Source: Bacteroidota bacterium
Lineage (GTDB): Bacteria; Bacteroidota; Bacteroidia; Bacteroidales; Prolixibacteraceae
Direction: 5' to 3'
Length of the DNA: 13,706 nt
Assembly: GCA_030691295.1 (NCBI GenBank)
Contig: JAUYEQ010000404.1
Location: forward strand, 1 to 13,706
Shown here piece by piece: positions 5,445 through 13,484 of this stretch (within the stretch, counting starts at the first letter, position 1; every line of letters starts with the position of its first letter). The notes beneath the pieces were generated by a model, which saw nothing but the letters and a program-made list of their open reading frames with translations, made no database searches and was not told where the DNA came from. The position numbers and the translations under genes are program-made.

Positions 5445-6929
5445 GTGCAAAAAAAGGTATTGATTATCGGAACCGGACTTGGAGGATTGACAACTGCACT
5501 GCGGCTTTCGAGCCGGGGATATGAGGTGGAGATGGTTGAAAAATACCATCGTGCAGGCGGACGGCTAAACCTGCTCGAAAAAAATGGATTTAAATTCGAT
5601 CTGGGACCAACCTTTTTCAGCATGAGTTACGAATTTCAGGAATTGATAAAGGATTGCAATATTGAAATGCCATTCGAATTTGTTGAGTTGGATCCGCTAT
5701 ATTCGGTTCATTTTGAAGGCGATCAGCGCAGTTACCTGATTTACAAAGACCTGAAAAAACTGGCACTCGAATTCCAGCATCTGGAGCCAGATTTTGAAAA
5801 GAAAATTCACCGGTTTTTGGAAGCTGCCGGCAAAATGTTTCACGATACCGAAGGTATTGTGATTCATCAAAACTTTGATTCGCTGGCCGGTTATCTGTTA
5901 AAGCTCACCACTGTTCCGTTTAAACATGCACCCAAAATGTTTTATTCGATGTGGCGCGAAATGGAACGCAATTTTGAATCTTTCGAGGTGAAAGTGATTT
6001 TTTCTCTGGTTGGATTTTTCCTCGGTTCAACTCCCTTCGACACTCCTGCCGTTTATACTTTACTGAATTACACCGAGTTGGTTCACGACGGTTATTACAA
6101 TGTTAAAGGTGGAATGTATAAAATCGTGGAAGGTCTGCTTCAGGAGTTGGAAAAACGGAGAGTGAAAATTCATTACAATACCGAAATTACCGGCTTCGCA
6201 GAAGAAAACGGAAAAATCAGTTCGTTTACCGACGCTTCAGGAAAAATTTGGAAAGCCGACCAGTTTGTGGTGAATGCCGATGCCGCCTGGTTTCGGGGAG
6301 TCATTCTGAAAAGAACCGCGTTTTCAGAAAAAAAACTGGCAGCAAAAAAATGGACACTGGCTCCTCTGACCATTTACCTTGGTCTGGATGCGAAGATTCC
6401 AAATATGTACCACCACAATTATTTCCTGCGCAGAAATTTCAAGGAATACGCCGGAAAAATTTTCAAGAACAAGATTAAGCTCGACAAACCGTATTATTAC
6501 GTGAACATACAGTCGATGCACAATCCGGAATATGCGCCACCGGGGAAAGAAAGTGTATTTATTTTGTGCCCTGTGCCCGATCTGCGGTTTAAAGCCGACT
6601 GGAGCGACGACGTTGAAATTGCCGATGCAATTATTCAGGACATGAGCGAGCGGACTGGTTTCGATTTTCACAAACATACTGAAACGAAGATTGTTTTAAA
6701 TCCTGAACACTGGGAGGAAATGTTTGGTTTGTACAAAGGCAGCGGCCTCGGGTTGGCACACGACCTGAACCAGGTGGGCGGCTTCAGACCAAAAAACAAG
6801 GATGAAAAATTCGAAAATTTATACTATGTTGGCGCTTCTACCGTTCCCGGTACAGGGCTGCCAATGGTGGTCATCAGTTCGCGATTGGTAACCGAACGAA
6901 TACAGAAAGACAATGGATTTATATCGTAA
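5445..6929 (+). CDS. crtI: Phytoene desaturase, CrtI type
   Basis: A 494-residue FAD-dependent desaturase that converts phytoene stepwise to lycopene. GTGLGG (9-14) with acidic E32 is the FAD ADP-binding site. HRAGGRLNLLEKNGFKFDLG follows as in CrtI proteins, and the C-terminus carries LAHDLNQVGGFRPKN and YYVGASTVPGTGLPMVV, the CrtI signature. The start is GTG: an in-frame TAA lies 9 bp upstream and the next in-frame Met comes after the FAD motif. The stop overlaps crtB by 17 bp, so the two are one operon. Length is normal and no key motif is missing. It differs clearly from the divergent crtD in the substrate-domain motifs, which supports a split of labour between the two paralogues. Confidence 0.92.
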   Translation: MQKKVLIIGTGLGGLTTALRLSSRGYEVEMVEKYHRAGGRLNLLEKNGFKFDLGPTFFSMSYEFQELIKDCNIEMPFEFVELDPLYSVHFEGDQRSYLIYKDLKKLALEFQHLEPDFEKKIHRFLEAAGKMFHDTEGIVIHQNFDSLAGYLLKLTTVPFKHAPKMFYSMWREMERNFESFEVKVIFSLVGFFLGSTPFDTPAVYTLLNYTELVHDGYYNVKGGMYKIVEGLLQELEKRRVKIHYNTEITGFAEENGKISSFTDASGKIWKADQFVVNADAAWFRGVILKRTAFSEKKLAAKKWTLAPLTIYLGLDAKIPNMYHHNYFLRRNFKEYAGKIFKNKIKLDKPYYYVNIQSMHNPEYAPPGKESVFILCPVPDLRFKADWSDDVEIADAIIQDMSERTGFDFHKHTETKIVLNPEHWEEMFGLYKGSGLGLAHDLNQVGGFRPKNKDEKFENLYYVGASTVPGTGLPMVVISSRLVTERIQKDNGFIS

Positions 6930-7746
6930 AAATAACCTTGATTGCAGCAGGATAACTACCCGCAATTACAGCACTTCGTTTTCGCTGGGTGTGCGTGTAC
7001 TTAGCCCAAAATACCGTGAAGGAATTTACAGTATTTATGGCTTTGTGCGCTATGCCGACGAAATTGTGGATACCTTTTTTGATCAGGATCAGCGTACAAT
7101 TTTCGATGAATTCAGGCAAGAAACATTCAAGGCCATCGACCGCGGATTCAGCATCAACCCCATTATCGACAGTTTCCAGATGGCTGTTCGCAAATACAAT
7201 ATCGACCGCGAACTTATTGAAGCATTTTTACTTAGCATGGAGATGGACCTTTCGCACGAGGTTTATTCGCCCGAATTACTGAAAACTTACATTTATGGAT
7301 CGGCTGAAGTCGTTGGCCTGATGTGCCTGCGCGTTTTTTATTACAACGAGCCCGAAAAATACGACCAACTGGTTAGGCCCGCCCGAAAACTTGGCGAAGC
7401 TTTCCAGAAGGTAAATTTTCTGCGCGACGCCCGCGACGATTATGCCGAAAAAGGTCGTATCTATTTCAAAGACATCGACTTTAATCATTTCACCAACGAA
7501 ACAAAAAAACAGTTGGAAGATGAGATCGAAAAGGATTTTCAGGAATCGATGGAAGGCATCCGCCAACTGAAAAAACAGGTACGATTGGGTGTTTACCTGG
7601 CTTACAGCTATTATTTGCACTTGCTGAAAGAAATCAAAAAAGCCCGTCCGGAAGAAATTCTGAAAAAAAGGTTCCGCGTTTCAAATCGCCGCAAAAGCTA
7701 CCTGTTGGTGAACGCCTACCTGAAGAATGCGTTGAATCTGCTTTAA
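6913..7746 (+). CDS. crtB: 15-cis-phytoene synthase
   Basis: A 277-residue squalene/phytoene synthase family enzyme, condensing two geranylgeranyl diphosphates to phytoene, the first committed step of the pathway. The two Mg-binding aspartate motifs are visible: DEIVD (49-53) in YGFVRYADEIVD and DARDD (172-176) in NFLRDARDDYAEKGRIYF. The YGSAEVVGLM stretch (128-137) is also typical of CrtB. The protein is all-helical and slightly shorter than the usual 280-310. It overlaps crtI by 17 bp and is the last gene of the rightward arm, since the next gene converges from the right only 27 bp away. There is a T-run after the stop but no hairpin. No crtZ or cyclase gene follows here. Confidence 0.93.
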   Translation: MDLYRKNNLDCSRITTRNYSTSFSLGVRVLSPKYREGIYSIYGFVRYADEIVDTFFDQDQRTIFDEFRQETFKAIDRGFSINPIIDSFQMAVRKYNIDRELIEAFLLSMEMDLSHEVYSPELLKTYIYGSAEVVGLMCLRVFYYNEPEKYDQLVRPARKLGEAFQKVNFLRDARDDYAEKGRIYFKDIDFNHFTNETKKQLEDEIEKDFQESMEGIRQLKKQVRLGVYLAYSYYLHLLKEIKKARPEEILKKRFRVSNRRKSYLLVNAYLKNALNLL

Positions 7747-7773
7747 TTTTTTTTTGATTACAATATTTCTACA

Positions 7774-9138
7774 CTATTTTAGCATTTGTACAATGTTGTC
7801 AGGGGAAAATATTTTTTGACGAATATTGTCAACCGGTTTTGTTTTTAAGAAAAGGCAAGGAATTATCGTTTTACCTTGGACAAACGGAAGTTTATTCGCT
7901 TTTTCTTCTAATTCGCTGATGAGTCGTGCAGCATTTTCGCTTTCAGTCCATTTACATTCGCCTACCAGCAACACTTTCCCGTCGGTAGATTCGGCAACAA
8001 CATCAATTTCAATACGTTCATCTCTCGACACATTGCCCCACCAACTCCGGGCGTACCCAAATGTATGACCTTCAACCAGGGTGCCGGAAACAGCTTGTCG
8101 ACAAAGTTTCTCCCACCAGAATGATGTATAAACCGAAAAACTCTCGGTCAAACGCAGCAATACCGCATCGCCTTTGTCTAACTCAATTAAAGAACGATTT
8201 GGGATGATATAGGTAAAGTAGAAATTTAAAAATGGATCAGAAATGCGGTAATAGCTTTTCTTTGTGTTTCGTGTACTTTCGCCAAACGGCAACTCGCGAT
8301 CAATGTATCCCAATTGAATCAATCGGTCTAAAGGACCGGCGAGGCTCGTGGCTGGTTTTTCTAAACGCGCAGCAATTTCCGACATACGGTGCACGCCATT
8401 GCCAATGAGCGAAAGAATGGTGTACGACTGTGCCGTATCTCGCATATCGTCAACAAATAAGCGCAATGGCTCTTCGATTAGTGTACCAAACGATGAAAAA
8501 AGATGTGTTTTCAAAGCAGCGGTCAACGATGTTTCCTGCTGGCGTAATTCCCAGTATCGTGGCACTCCACCCCAGACAGAGAATTCGGTAACTGCTTCTG
8601 GTGCAGTACACTGCAATACTTCATGAAGGTAGGCAAGTTTCATCGGTTTGACCTTCAGAATCAAATCTGCACGTCCGTATAGCGGAGCTGTACTGTCGAT
8701 AATTAAACCATTCATCAATTGCTGCGACGACCCGCATACGATCAAATGAAACCGGTTATCGCCCCTGTCTATTAATTTCTGAATGATCGAAGGCAAGCCC
8801 GGCGAACTTTTTACCATATACGGAAATTCGTCCAGGCATAAGCTTAATCGTTCGGTAATACGCTGATTTAATGTGGTAAACAAAGCTTCCCAACTCGGAT
8901 ATTTCACTAAATCGAAACCCTGTACTTGTGTAGCTATTGTTTGAGCCAGCAAGGTAATTTGTTGCGTACTTTCGGTTTGATCAGCCATAAAGTAGATATC
9001 TGTATCGCTTAAAACACGCTTGAGCAAAGTTGACTTACCACATCTTCTTCGCCCGTAAACAACTATAAACCCGGGTTTTTCTCCTGAAATAATTTTTTGA
9101 ATCCGGGCTTGTTCTTCAGTTCTGTTTACAAAGTTCAT
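7774..9138 (-). CDS. AAA-type ATPase with C-terminal DUF234-like domain
   Basis: Counted from the ATG at 9138 the protein has 454 residues. The P-loop GRRRCGKST (29-37) and Walker B LCLDEFPYM (100-108) place it in the archaeal-type ATPase_2/AAA_14 group; a sensor-like VCGSSQQLM (134-142) follows. About 240-282 is a winged helix (MSEIAARLEKPATSLAGPLDRL). The C-terminal domain contains IEIDVV (376-381) and GECKW (393-397), a D...ExK arrangement like the PD-(D/E)XK nuclease fold reported for DUF234. The cellular role of this common family is unknown; a link to mobile or defence DNA is only a suggestion. A longer reading from 9174 adds MSYITFDRTFCL, but relatives usually begin MxFVNRxxE. It converges on crtB and has no operon partner. 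Confidence 0.85.
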   Translation of the reverse strand: MNFVNRTEEQARIQKIISGEKPGFIVVYGRRRCGKSTLLKRVLSDTDIYFMADQTESTQQITLLAQTIATQVQGFDLVKYPSWEALFTTLNQRITERLSLCLDEFPYMVKSSPGLPSIIQKLIDRGDNRFHLIVCGSSQQLMNGLIIDSTAPLYGRADLILKVKPMKLAYLHEVLQCTAPEAVTEFSVWGGVPRYWELRQQETSLTAALKTHLFSSFGTLIEEPLRLFVDDMRDTAQSYTILSLIGNGVHRMSEIAARLEKPATSLAGPLDRLIQLGYIDRELPFGESTRNTKKSYYRISDPFLNFYFTYIIPNRSLIELDKGDAVLLRLTESFSVYTSFWWEKLCRQAVSGTLVEGHTFGYARSWWGNVSRDERIEIDVVAESTDGKVLLVGECKWTESENAARLISELEEKANKLPFVQGKTIIPCLFLKTKPVDNIRQKIFSPDNIVQMLK

Positions 9139-9191
9139 AAGGCAAAATGTTCTATCAAAAGTTATGTAGCTCAAAAATAATGTTTCTGCTA

Positions 9192-9275
9192 CATAATACC
9201 AAACTATTGCTGTGTTTTTTAGTCGGGGCGCGACTCAAAGTCGCACTCCGACTAAAAACTCCCACAGCTATTATG
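9192..9275. repeat. Long imperfect palindrome, REP/MITE-like
   Basis: The core 9216-9258 folds as TTTTTAGTCGG, a 3-by-3 internal part (GGC against ACT), GCGACT, loop CAA, AGTCGC, CCGACTAAAAA. Further out GCTGTG (9209-9214) pairs with CACAGC (9263-9268), and CATAATA (9192-9198) with TATTATG (9269-9275), with small unpaired stretches. T-tracts border the core on both strands, so it could terminate transcription in either direction. The nested symmetry and GC-rich centre are typical of REP elements. It sits between the ATPase start and the lpxK promoter, where a terminator serves no obvious purpose. Confidence 0.6.
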
Positions 9276-9482
9276 ATTGAAGTTGATTCGCATTGGAAAT
9301 AATTCGCAACATTATTTATGGCGTAGACAACAGATCGTTCAGATTTCTGGCTTCAGCTGAAATAGAATATATCCAGAGATATTAACACCATTTACCCTTA
9401 TAAAATTAGAGTTCCCAATATCTTGTCTGTCCGTTTCGGTTAGAGGATTTGAAAACAATTCGGTTAGCTCCTCAAATTTTCC
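9276..9482. other. Intergenic stretch without a recognised gene
   Basis: Together with the palindrome this fills the gap between the ATPase and lpxK. I see no gene with a start codon. A stop-to-stop minus-strand frame of about 60 codons (9339-9527) has no Met and overlaps the lpxK start, so it is not called. Confidence 0.4.
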
Positions 9483-9490
9483 TACTTTCG
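9483..9490 (+). promoter_or_regulatory. -7 box of the lpxK promoter
   Basis: TACTTTCG is one base from TAnnTTTG and lies 28 bp before the lpxK ATG, giving a short leader. The -33 element is not clear. Confidence 0.35.
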
Positions 9491-9518
9491 TGGCAGGATT
9501 TATTCTGAAATACCAAAG

Positions 9519-10622
9519 ATGTTCAAATTACTTTTATATCCTCTTTCTGCTGTTTACGGACTGGTTGTTTCGATGCGGAATTTCATGTACGATTACAAAT
9601 TATTTAAATCAACCGAATTTGAAATCCCTGTTATTTCAATCGGGAATATTACTGTTGGTGGAACCGGAAAAACCCCTCATACTGAATATCTGGTTGAACT
9701 ACTTCAGAAACAATTCCAGGTTACTACCATCAGCCGTGGATACAAGCGCAAAACCAAAGGTTATCAGGAAGTTGAAGTTGACTCACTGGCTTCGAAAGTT
9801 GGGGACGAACCACTTCAGATTAAAACAAAATTCAGCGATATTCAGGTTGTCGTTGATGAGAGCAGGGTTCATGCCATTGAAAAAATTCAGAAACAGGAAG
9901 CCGCAAGGTTACCCGATATTATTTTGCTCGACGACGCCTTTCAGCACCGCAGCGTGAGCGCCGGAATCAATATTTTGCTGATCGACTTCAATCGCCCGAT
10001 TGACAAGGATCAGCTAATGCCAGTTGGCCGTTTGCGCGAATCGAAATGGCAGATGAGGCGCGCCAACGTAATTATTTACACCAAATGTCCGCAGGAAATT
10101 ACGCCCATTACACGACGCATTATCATGAAAGACGTGAATTTGCGGCCCTATCAAAACCTGTTTTTTACGACCATGGTTTATGAGCCGCTCACTCCGGTTT
10201 TTCCTGAAGATGCTATCCCAACTCCCAAACTTGCTTCTGATAAATTTAGCGTATTGCTCATTACCGGTATTGCTAACCCTGAACATTTGCAAAAATACCT
10301 GAGCAATTTTTCAGAAAATATTACCAACATGAAATTCGCCGATCACCATAATTTTAATGCTTCCAATATTCAGCAGATTGAACAAAAATTTGCCGGAATT
10401 GAAGCCGAAAATAAAATCATTGTTACTACTGAAAAAGATTCCATGCGATTGAAAGACATGGATTTATCTCCATCACTGAAAGCAAATTTATTTTATATAC
10501 CGTTGAAAATTAGGTTCCTCCACAGCGAAGGAAAAAACTTTGACGAAAAAATTGTAACCTATGTTAGAGAAAATAAAAGCAACCGCGACCTTCATAAACG
10601 AAAAAGTAAAAAGGTCAATTGA
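9519..10622 (+). CDS. lpxK: Tetraacyldisaccharide 4'-kinase (lipid A biosynthesis)
   Basis: LpxK phosphorylates the 4' position of the tetraacyl disaccharide intermediate to give lipid IVA, at the inner face of the cytoplasmic membrane. The 367-residue protein has the family's N-terminal hydrophobic helix (about 3-20), SIGNITVGGTGKTP with the P-loop GGTGKTP at 47-53, SRGYKR (72-77), the Walker B-like DDAFQHR (138-144), and the late VTTEKDSMRL motif. Length is within the usual 310-380. The last 20 codons, a basic tail rich in Lys and Arg, overlap the start of punA by 62 bp in another frame. An lpxK-punA pair is a common arrangement in Bacteroidota, so the order is conserved even if the overlap is long. 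Confidence 0.93.
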   Translation: MFKLLLYPLSAVYGLVVSMRNFMYDYKLFKSTEFEIPVISIGNITVGGTGKTPHTEYLVELLQKQFQVTTISRGYKRKTKGYQEVEVDSLASKVGDEPLQIKTKFSDIQVVVDESRVHAIEKIQKQEAARLPDIILLDDAFQHRSVSAGINILLIDFNRPIDKDQLMPVGRLRESKWQMRRANVIIYTKCPQEITPITRRIIMKDVNLRPYQNLFFTTMVYEPLTPVFPEDAIPTPKLASDKFSVLLITGIANPEHLQKYLSNFSENITNMKFADHHNFNASNIQQIEQKFAGIEAENKIIVTTEKDSMRLKDMDLSPSLKANLFYIPLKIRFLHSEGKNFDEKIVTYVRENKSNRDLHKRKSKKVN

Positions 10623-11376
10623 TGCCGGAATCATTCTGGGTTCAGGGCTTGGCGGACTGGTAAACGAGATCGAAGTAGAACTGACAATTCCATACGGCGA
10701 AATCCCCAATTTTCCGGTTTCTACTGTCGAAGGACATTCAGGAAAACTGATCATCGGTAAACTTGGTGGCAAAACCGTGCTGGCCATGCAAGGCAGGTTT
10801 CATTATTACGAAGGTTATTCGATGCAGGAAGTGACTTTTCCCGTTCGTGTAATGAAAATGATGGGCATCAATACGCTCTTTGTTTCGAATGCTTCCGGAG
10901 GATTAAACCCTGAATACAAAGTTGGCGATGTGGTAATCATTTCCGACCACATTAATTTCTTTCCCGAACATCCGCTTCGGGGGAAAAACATCAATGAACT
11001 CGGAACCCGCTTCCCAGACATGAGCCAATCGTATGACCAGCATTTGCGCAACAAAGCGAAGGCAATTGCTTTAAAGAACGGTATCACTGTGCGCGAAGGC
11101 GTTTACGTGGGCGTATCGGGTCCAACTTTTGAAACACCTGCCGAATACCTGATGTTTCGCCATTTGGGCGCCGACATTGTTGGTATGTCAACTGTTCCAG
11201 AAGTGATTGTTGCCCGCCACGCTGACATGACCGTGTTCGGCATTTCGATTGTGACCGACAGCGGCGTTCCCGGCCAAATCGTTGAAATATCGCACGAAGA
11301 AGTTCAGGAAGTAGCCATGAAAGCTGAACCAAATATGACGCTGATATTAAAGGAATTGGTTGCAGGTCTCCGGTAA
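10561..11376 (+). CDS. punA: Purine nucleoside phosphorylase
   Basis: A trimeric-type (PNP/MTAP) phosphorylase of 271 residues, splitting purine nucleosides with phosphate into base and ribose 1-phosphate for salvage. Visible motifs: ILGSGLGGL (25-33, phosphate loop), GHSGKL (58-63), GRFHYYEGY (78-86), NASGGLNP (110-117), SGPTFETPAE (186-195, with base-contacting E191), and the family signature VGMSTVPEVIVARH (207-220). The residue after VT at 233 is Asp, where human PNP has Asn243. The start at 10561 lies within lpxK; the conserved MLEKI-type N-terminus just before the phosphate loop leaves no later good start, so the overlap is real. A weak hairpin follows the stop. Confidence 0.92.
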   Translation: MLEKIKATATFINEKVKRSIDAGIILGSGLGGLVNEIEVELTIPYGEIPNFPVSTVEGHSGKLIIGKLGGKTVLAMQGRFHYYEGYSMQEVTFPVRVMKMMGINTLFVSNASGGLNPEYKVGDVVIISDHINFFPEHPLRGKNINELGTRFPDMSQSYDQHLRNKAKAIALKNGITVREGVYVGVSGPTFETPAEYLMFRHLGADIVGMSTVPEVIVARHADMTVFGISIVTDSGVPGQIVEISHEEVQEVAMKAEPNMTLILKELVAGLR

Positions 11377-11387
11377 CAGAAGTTTCA

Positions 11388-11409
11388 GGATGTGGGTTTT
11401 CTCGCATCC
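11388..11409 (+). terminator. Possible weak terminator after punA
   Basis: GGATGTG (11388-11394) pairs with CGCATCC (11403-11409) with one G-T pair around an 8-base loop; CTGTTTTCTT follows shortly after. The stem is short and the T-tract interrupted. Confidence 0.3.
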
Positions 11410-11433
11410 GCTGTTTTCTTATAAAGAAAGTTT

Positions 11434-11441
11434 TAATTTTG
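11434..11441 (+). promoter_or_regulatory. -7 box of the oxidoreductase promoter
   Basis: TAATTTTG matches TAnnTTTG exactly, with CTG (one base from TTG) 20 bp upstream at 11411-11413. Transcription would begin about 30 bp before the ATG at 11478, which supports that start over the earlier TTG (11439) or ATG (11445). Confidence 0.55.
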
Positions 11442-11477
11442 CCAATGATAATTCAAGATAACCCAAATTTTCAACCC

Positions 11478-12881
11478 ATGAACAAAAATTCAATAACCGT
11501 GATTGCTCTAGCAATAATCTTATCGTCGTGTGCAGGTGGCGGACCGAAAACTGCCGAAAAAGAAACCGCCAAATTTACCGGTGCTGCCGGCGAAGTAAAG
11601 CTGATGACCCTCGATCCCGGTCATTTTCATGCTGCACTCATCCAAAAAACAATGTACGAACAGATCGATCCGACTGTTTTCGTGTATGCTCCTGAAGGTG
11701 ACGACTTAACCCAGCATCTGGCCCGCATCGAAGGATTTAACACACGCACCGAAAGTCCAACGGCATGGATCGAAAAAGTATATACTGGTAACGATTACCT
11801 CGAAAAAATGCTGGCCGAAAAACCCGGAAACGTGATGATGGTTGCCGGAAACAATGCCAAGAAAACCGAATACATTCAGAAAGCAATTGATGCTGGTCTG
11901 AACGTTTTTGCTGATAAACCAATGGTAATAACTCCTGAAGCTTTCCCAATTCTGGAACAGGCTTTCAAAACTGCTGAAGAAAAAGGAGTTTTATTGTACG
12001 ACATCATGACCGAGCGTCACGAAATCACTTCCATCGTTCAGCGTGACCTGGCAAATAATGTGGAGGTTTTTGGAGGTTTGGTTGACGGAACTCCCGAACA
12101 GCCTGCCGTAACCAAGGAAAGTGTTCATCACTTCTCAAAAATGGTTGCAGGAAGCCCACTGAAACGTTCTGCATGGTTCTTCGATACAGAACAGCAGGGC
12201 GAAGGGATTGTGGATGTTACGACTCACTTGGTTGACCTTGTTCAATGGGGTGCTTTTCCTGAATTAATTCTGAACAAAACAGATGTTGAGATGATTTCAG
12301 CAAAGCGCTGGACCACTGACCTGACTCCCGCTCAGTTCGAAAATGTAACATCGCTGAAAGAATTCCCCAAATTCCTGAAAAAAGATGTGACAGATGGTAA
12401 TCTGAAAGTTTATTCGAACGGCGAGATTGTATACAAACTAAAAGGAAAAGTCGCCAAAGTATCTGTCATCTGGAACTTTGAAGCTCCGGCAGGTACTGGT
12501 GACACCCATTACAGTATTATGCGCGGCAATATTTGCAATGTGATGATCAGGCAAGGCAAAGAAGAAGGATACAAGCCAACCGTTTACATTGAGGTTACTG
12601 CTGCCAGCGATTTGACGGCCTTCGAAGCTAGCTTGAAAAAAGCGGTTGAGCAGGATATCGCCGCTAATTTTGCAGGACTTAAGTTGAATAAACTGGGCGA
12701 TAAACTCTGGACAGTAGAAATTCCTGCCCAATACAGTGTTGGCCACGAAGCGCACTTTGGACAGGTAACCAAATTTTATTTGCAATATCTGAAAGATGGC
12801 AAATTACCCGAATGGGAAGTTCCAAATATGATTGTCAAATACTATACAACTACTGAGGGATTGAAACTGGCAAAACAGTAA
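11478..12881 (+). CDS. Lipoprotein Gfo/Idh/MocA-like oxidoreductase (putative oxidoreductase C-terminal domain)
   Basis: A 467-residue protein. The N-terminus is a lipoprotein signal peptide: MNKNSITV, a hydrophobic core, and lipobox LSSC with the acylated Cys at 18, followed by AGGG. There is no acidic export signal after the Cys, so it probably faces the periplasm. The first half resembles the Gfo/Idh/MocA Rossmann domain in altered form: TLDPGHFHAAL (44-54) in place of the usual GxGxxG region, VAGNN (122-126), and ADKPM (145-149) where the family has EKP. The second half matches the putative oxidoreductase C-terminal domain seen in Bacteroidota. Relatives act on sugars or inositols with a bound nicotinamide cofactor; the substrate here is unknown, and a periplasmic cofactor would need explanation. 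A strong terminator follows, so the gene is a single unit. Confidence 0.8.
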   Translation: MNKNSITVIALAIILSSCAGGGPKTAEKETAKFTGAAGEVKLMTLDPGHFHAALIQKTMYEQIDPTVFVYAPEGDDLTQHLARIEGFNTRTESPTAWIEKVYTGNDYLEKMLAEKPGNVMMVAGNNAKKTEYIQKAIDAGLNVFADKPMVITPEAFPILEQAFKTAEEKGVLLYDIMTERHEITSIVQRDLANNVEVFGGLVDGTPEQPAVTKESVHHFSKMVAGSPLKRSAWFFDTEQQGEGIVDVTTHLVDLVQWGAFPELILNKTDVEMISAKRWTTDLTPAQFENVTSLKEFPKFLKKDVTDGNLKVYSNGEIVYKLKGKVAKVSVIWNFEAPAGTGDTHYSIMRGNICNVMIRQGKEEGYKPTVYIEVTAASDLTAFEASLKKAVEQDIAANFAGLKLNKLGDKLWTVEIPAQYSVGHEAHFGQVTKFYLQYLKDGKLPEWEVPNMIVKYYTTTEGLKLAKQ

Positions 12882-12900
12882 ACAAGAAACAAATAAATTA

Positions 12901-12940
12901 ACGAAAGGCTATCTGAATTCAGGTAGCCTTTCGTATTTTT
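12901..12940 (+). terminator. Strong intrinsic terminator after the oxidoreductase gene
   Basis: ACGAAAGGCTA (12901-12911) pairs perfectly with TAGCCTTTCGT (12924-12934); inside, a T-G pair and CTG/CAG extend the stem around loop AATT. TATTTTT follows at once. It starts 19 bp after the stop codon. Confidence 0.88.
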
Positions 12941-12941
12941 G
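12934..12941 (+). promoter_or_regulatory. -7 box of the macrodomain gene promoter
   Basis: TATTTTTG matches TAnnTTTG and lies 21 bp before the ATG at 12963. CTG (12913-12915) lies 18 bp upstream as a near -33 element. The box is made from the last base of the terminator stem and its T-tract. Confidence 0.5.
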
Positions 12942-12962
12942 GAGAACTAATCTGATCTTAAA

Positions 12963-13484
12963 ATGAAAAACCGTATTCAAATAATTCAGGGCGACATCAC
13001 AAAACTCGAAGTGGATGCCATTGTAAACGCGGCCAACTCGTCGCTAATGGGCGGCGGAGGTGTTGATGGCGCGATTCATCGCGCTGGTGGGCCGGTGATT
13101 TTAGATGAATGCCGCGAAATTGTTGTCCAGCAGGGTCGATGCGAAACGGGCAAGGCAGTGATCACTTCAGGAGGAAATCTTCCGGCGAAATATGTTATTC
13201 ACACGGTAGGACCGGTTTGGCATGGCGGAAATAACAACGAACCGAAACTCCTCGAAAATGCCTATCTGAATTCACTGAAATTAGCCATTGAAAACGGGAT
13301 CGAAACCATTGCTTTCCCGAATATCAGCACTGGAATTTATGGATTCCCAAAGGAAAAAGCTGCAGAAATTGCTGTTAAAGCGGTCAATGAATTTTTATCA
13401 GAAAATGAGCAAATCAAAACGGTTTTTTTTGTTTGTTTTGATCATGAGAACTTTGAGTTGTATAAATTTCTTTTGAATTTGTAG
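12963..13484 (+). CDS. Macrodomain ADP-ribose hydrolase, YmdB/MacroD type
   Basis: A single 173-residue macrodomain, the full length of the YmdB group. It should remove acetyl from O-acetyl-ADP-ribose and mono-ADP-ribose from proteins. Motifs: [19 protein letters not shown] (10-28, with D11 and N25), [14 protein letters not shown] (30-43, with D35), and the diphosphate loop [10 protein letters not shown] (120-129, with Y126). N25, D35 and Y126 fall at the same numbers as the active-site residues of E. coli YmdB, so catalysis is expected. It has its own short promoter directly after a terminator and no operon partner. No ADP-ribosyltransferase is seen in the window; the Fic protein transfers AMP, not ADP-ribose, and is too far away to infer a link. 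Confidence 0.92.
   Translation: MKNRIQIIQGDITKLEVDAIVNAANSSLMGGGGVDGAIHRAGGPVILDECREIVVQQGRCETGKAVITSGGNLPAKYVIHTVGPVWHGGNNNEPKLLENAYLNSLKLAIENGIETIAFPNISTGIYGFPKEKAAEIAVKAVNEFLSENEQIKTVFFVCFDHENFELYKFLLNL

Noticed and set aside
9339..9527. Minus-strand stop-to-stop frame of about 60 codons ending ...LFQLKPEI.
   Set aside because: Contains no Met, overlaps the lpxK start and promoter, and I recognise no family. It could be a remnant, but the evidence is too thin.
11439..11477. Earlier starts for the oxidoreductase (TTG 11439, ATG 11445).
   Set aside because: They overlap or abut the -7 box and would put 11-13 extra residues ahead of a normal lipoprotein signal peptide that begins at 11478.
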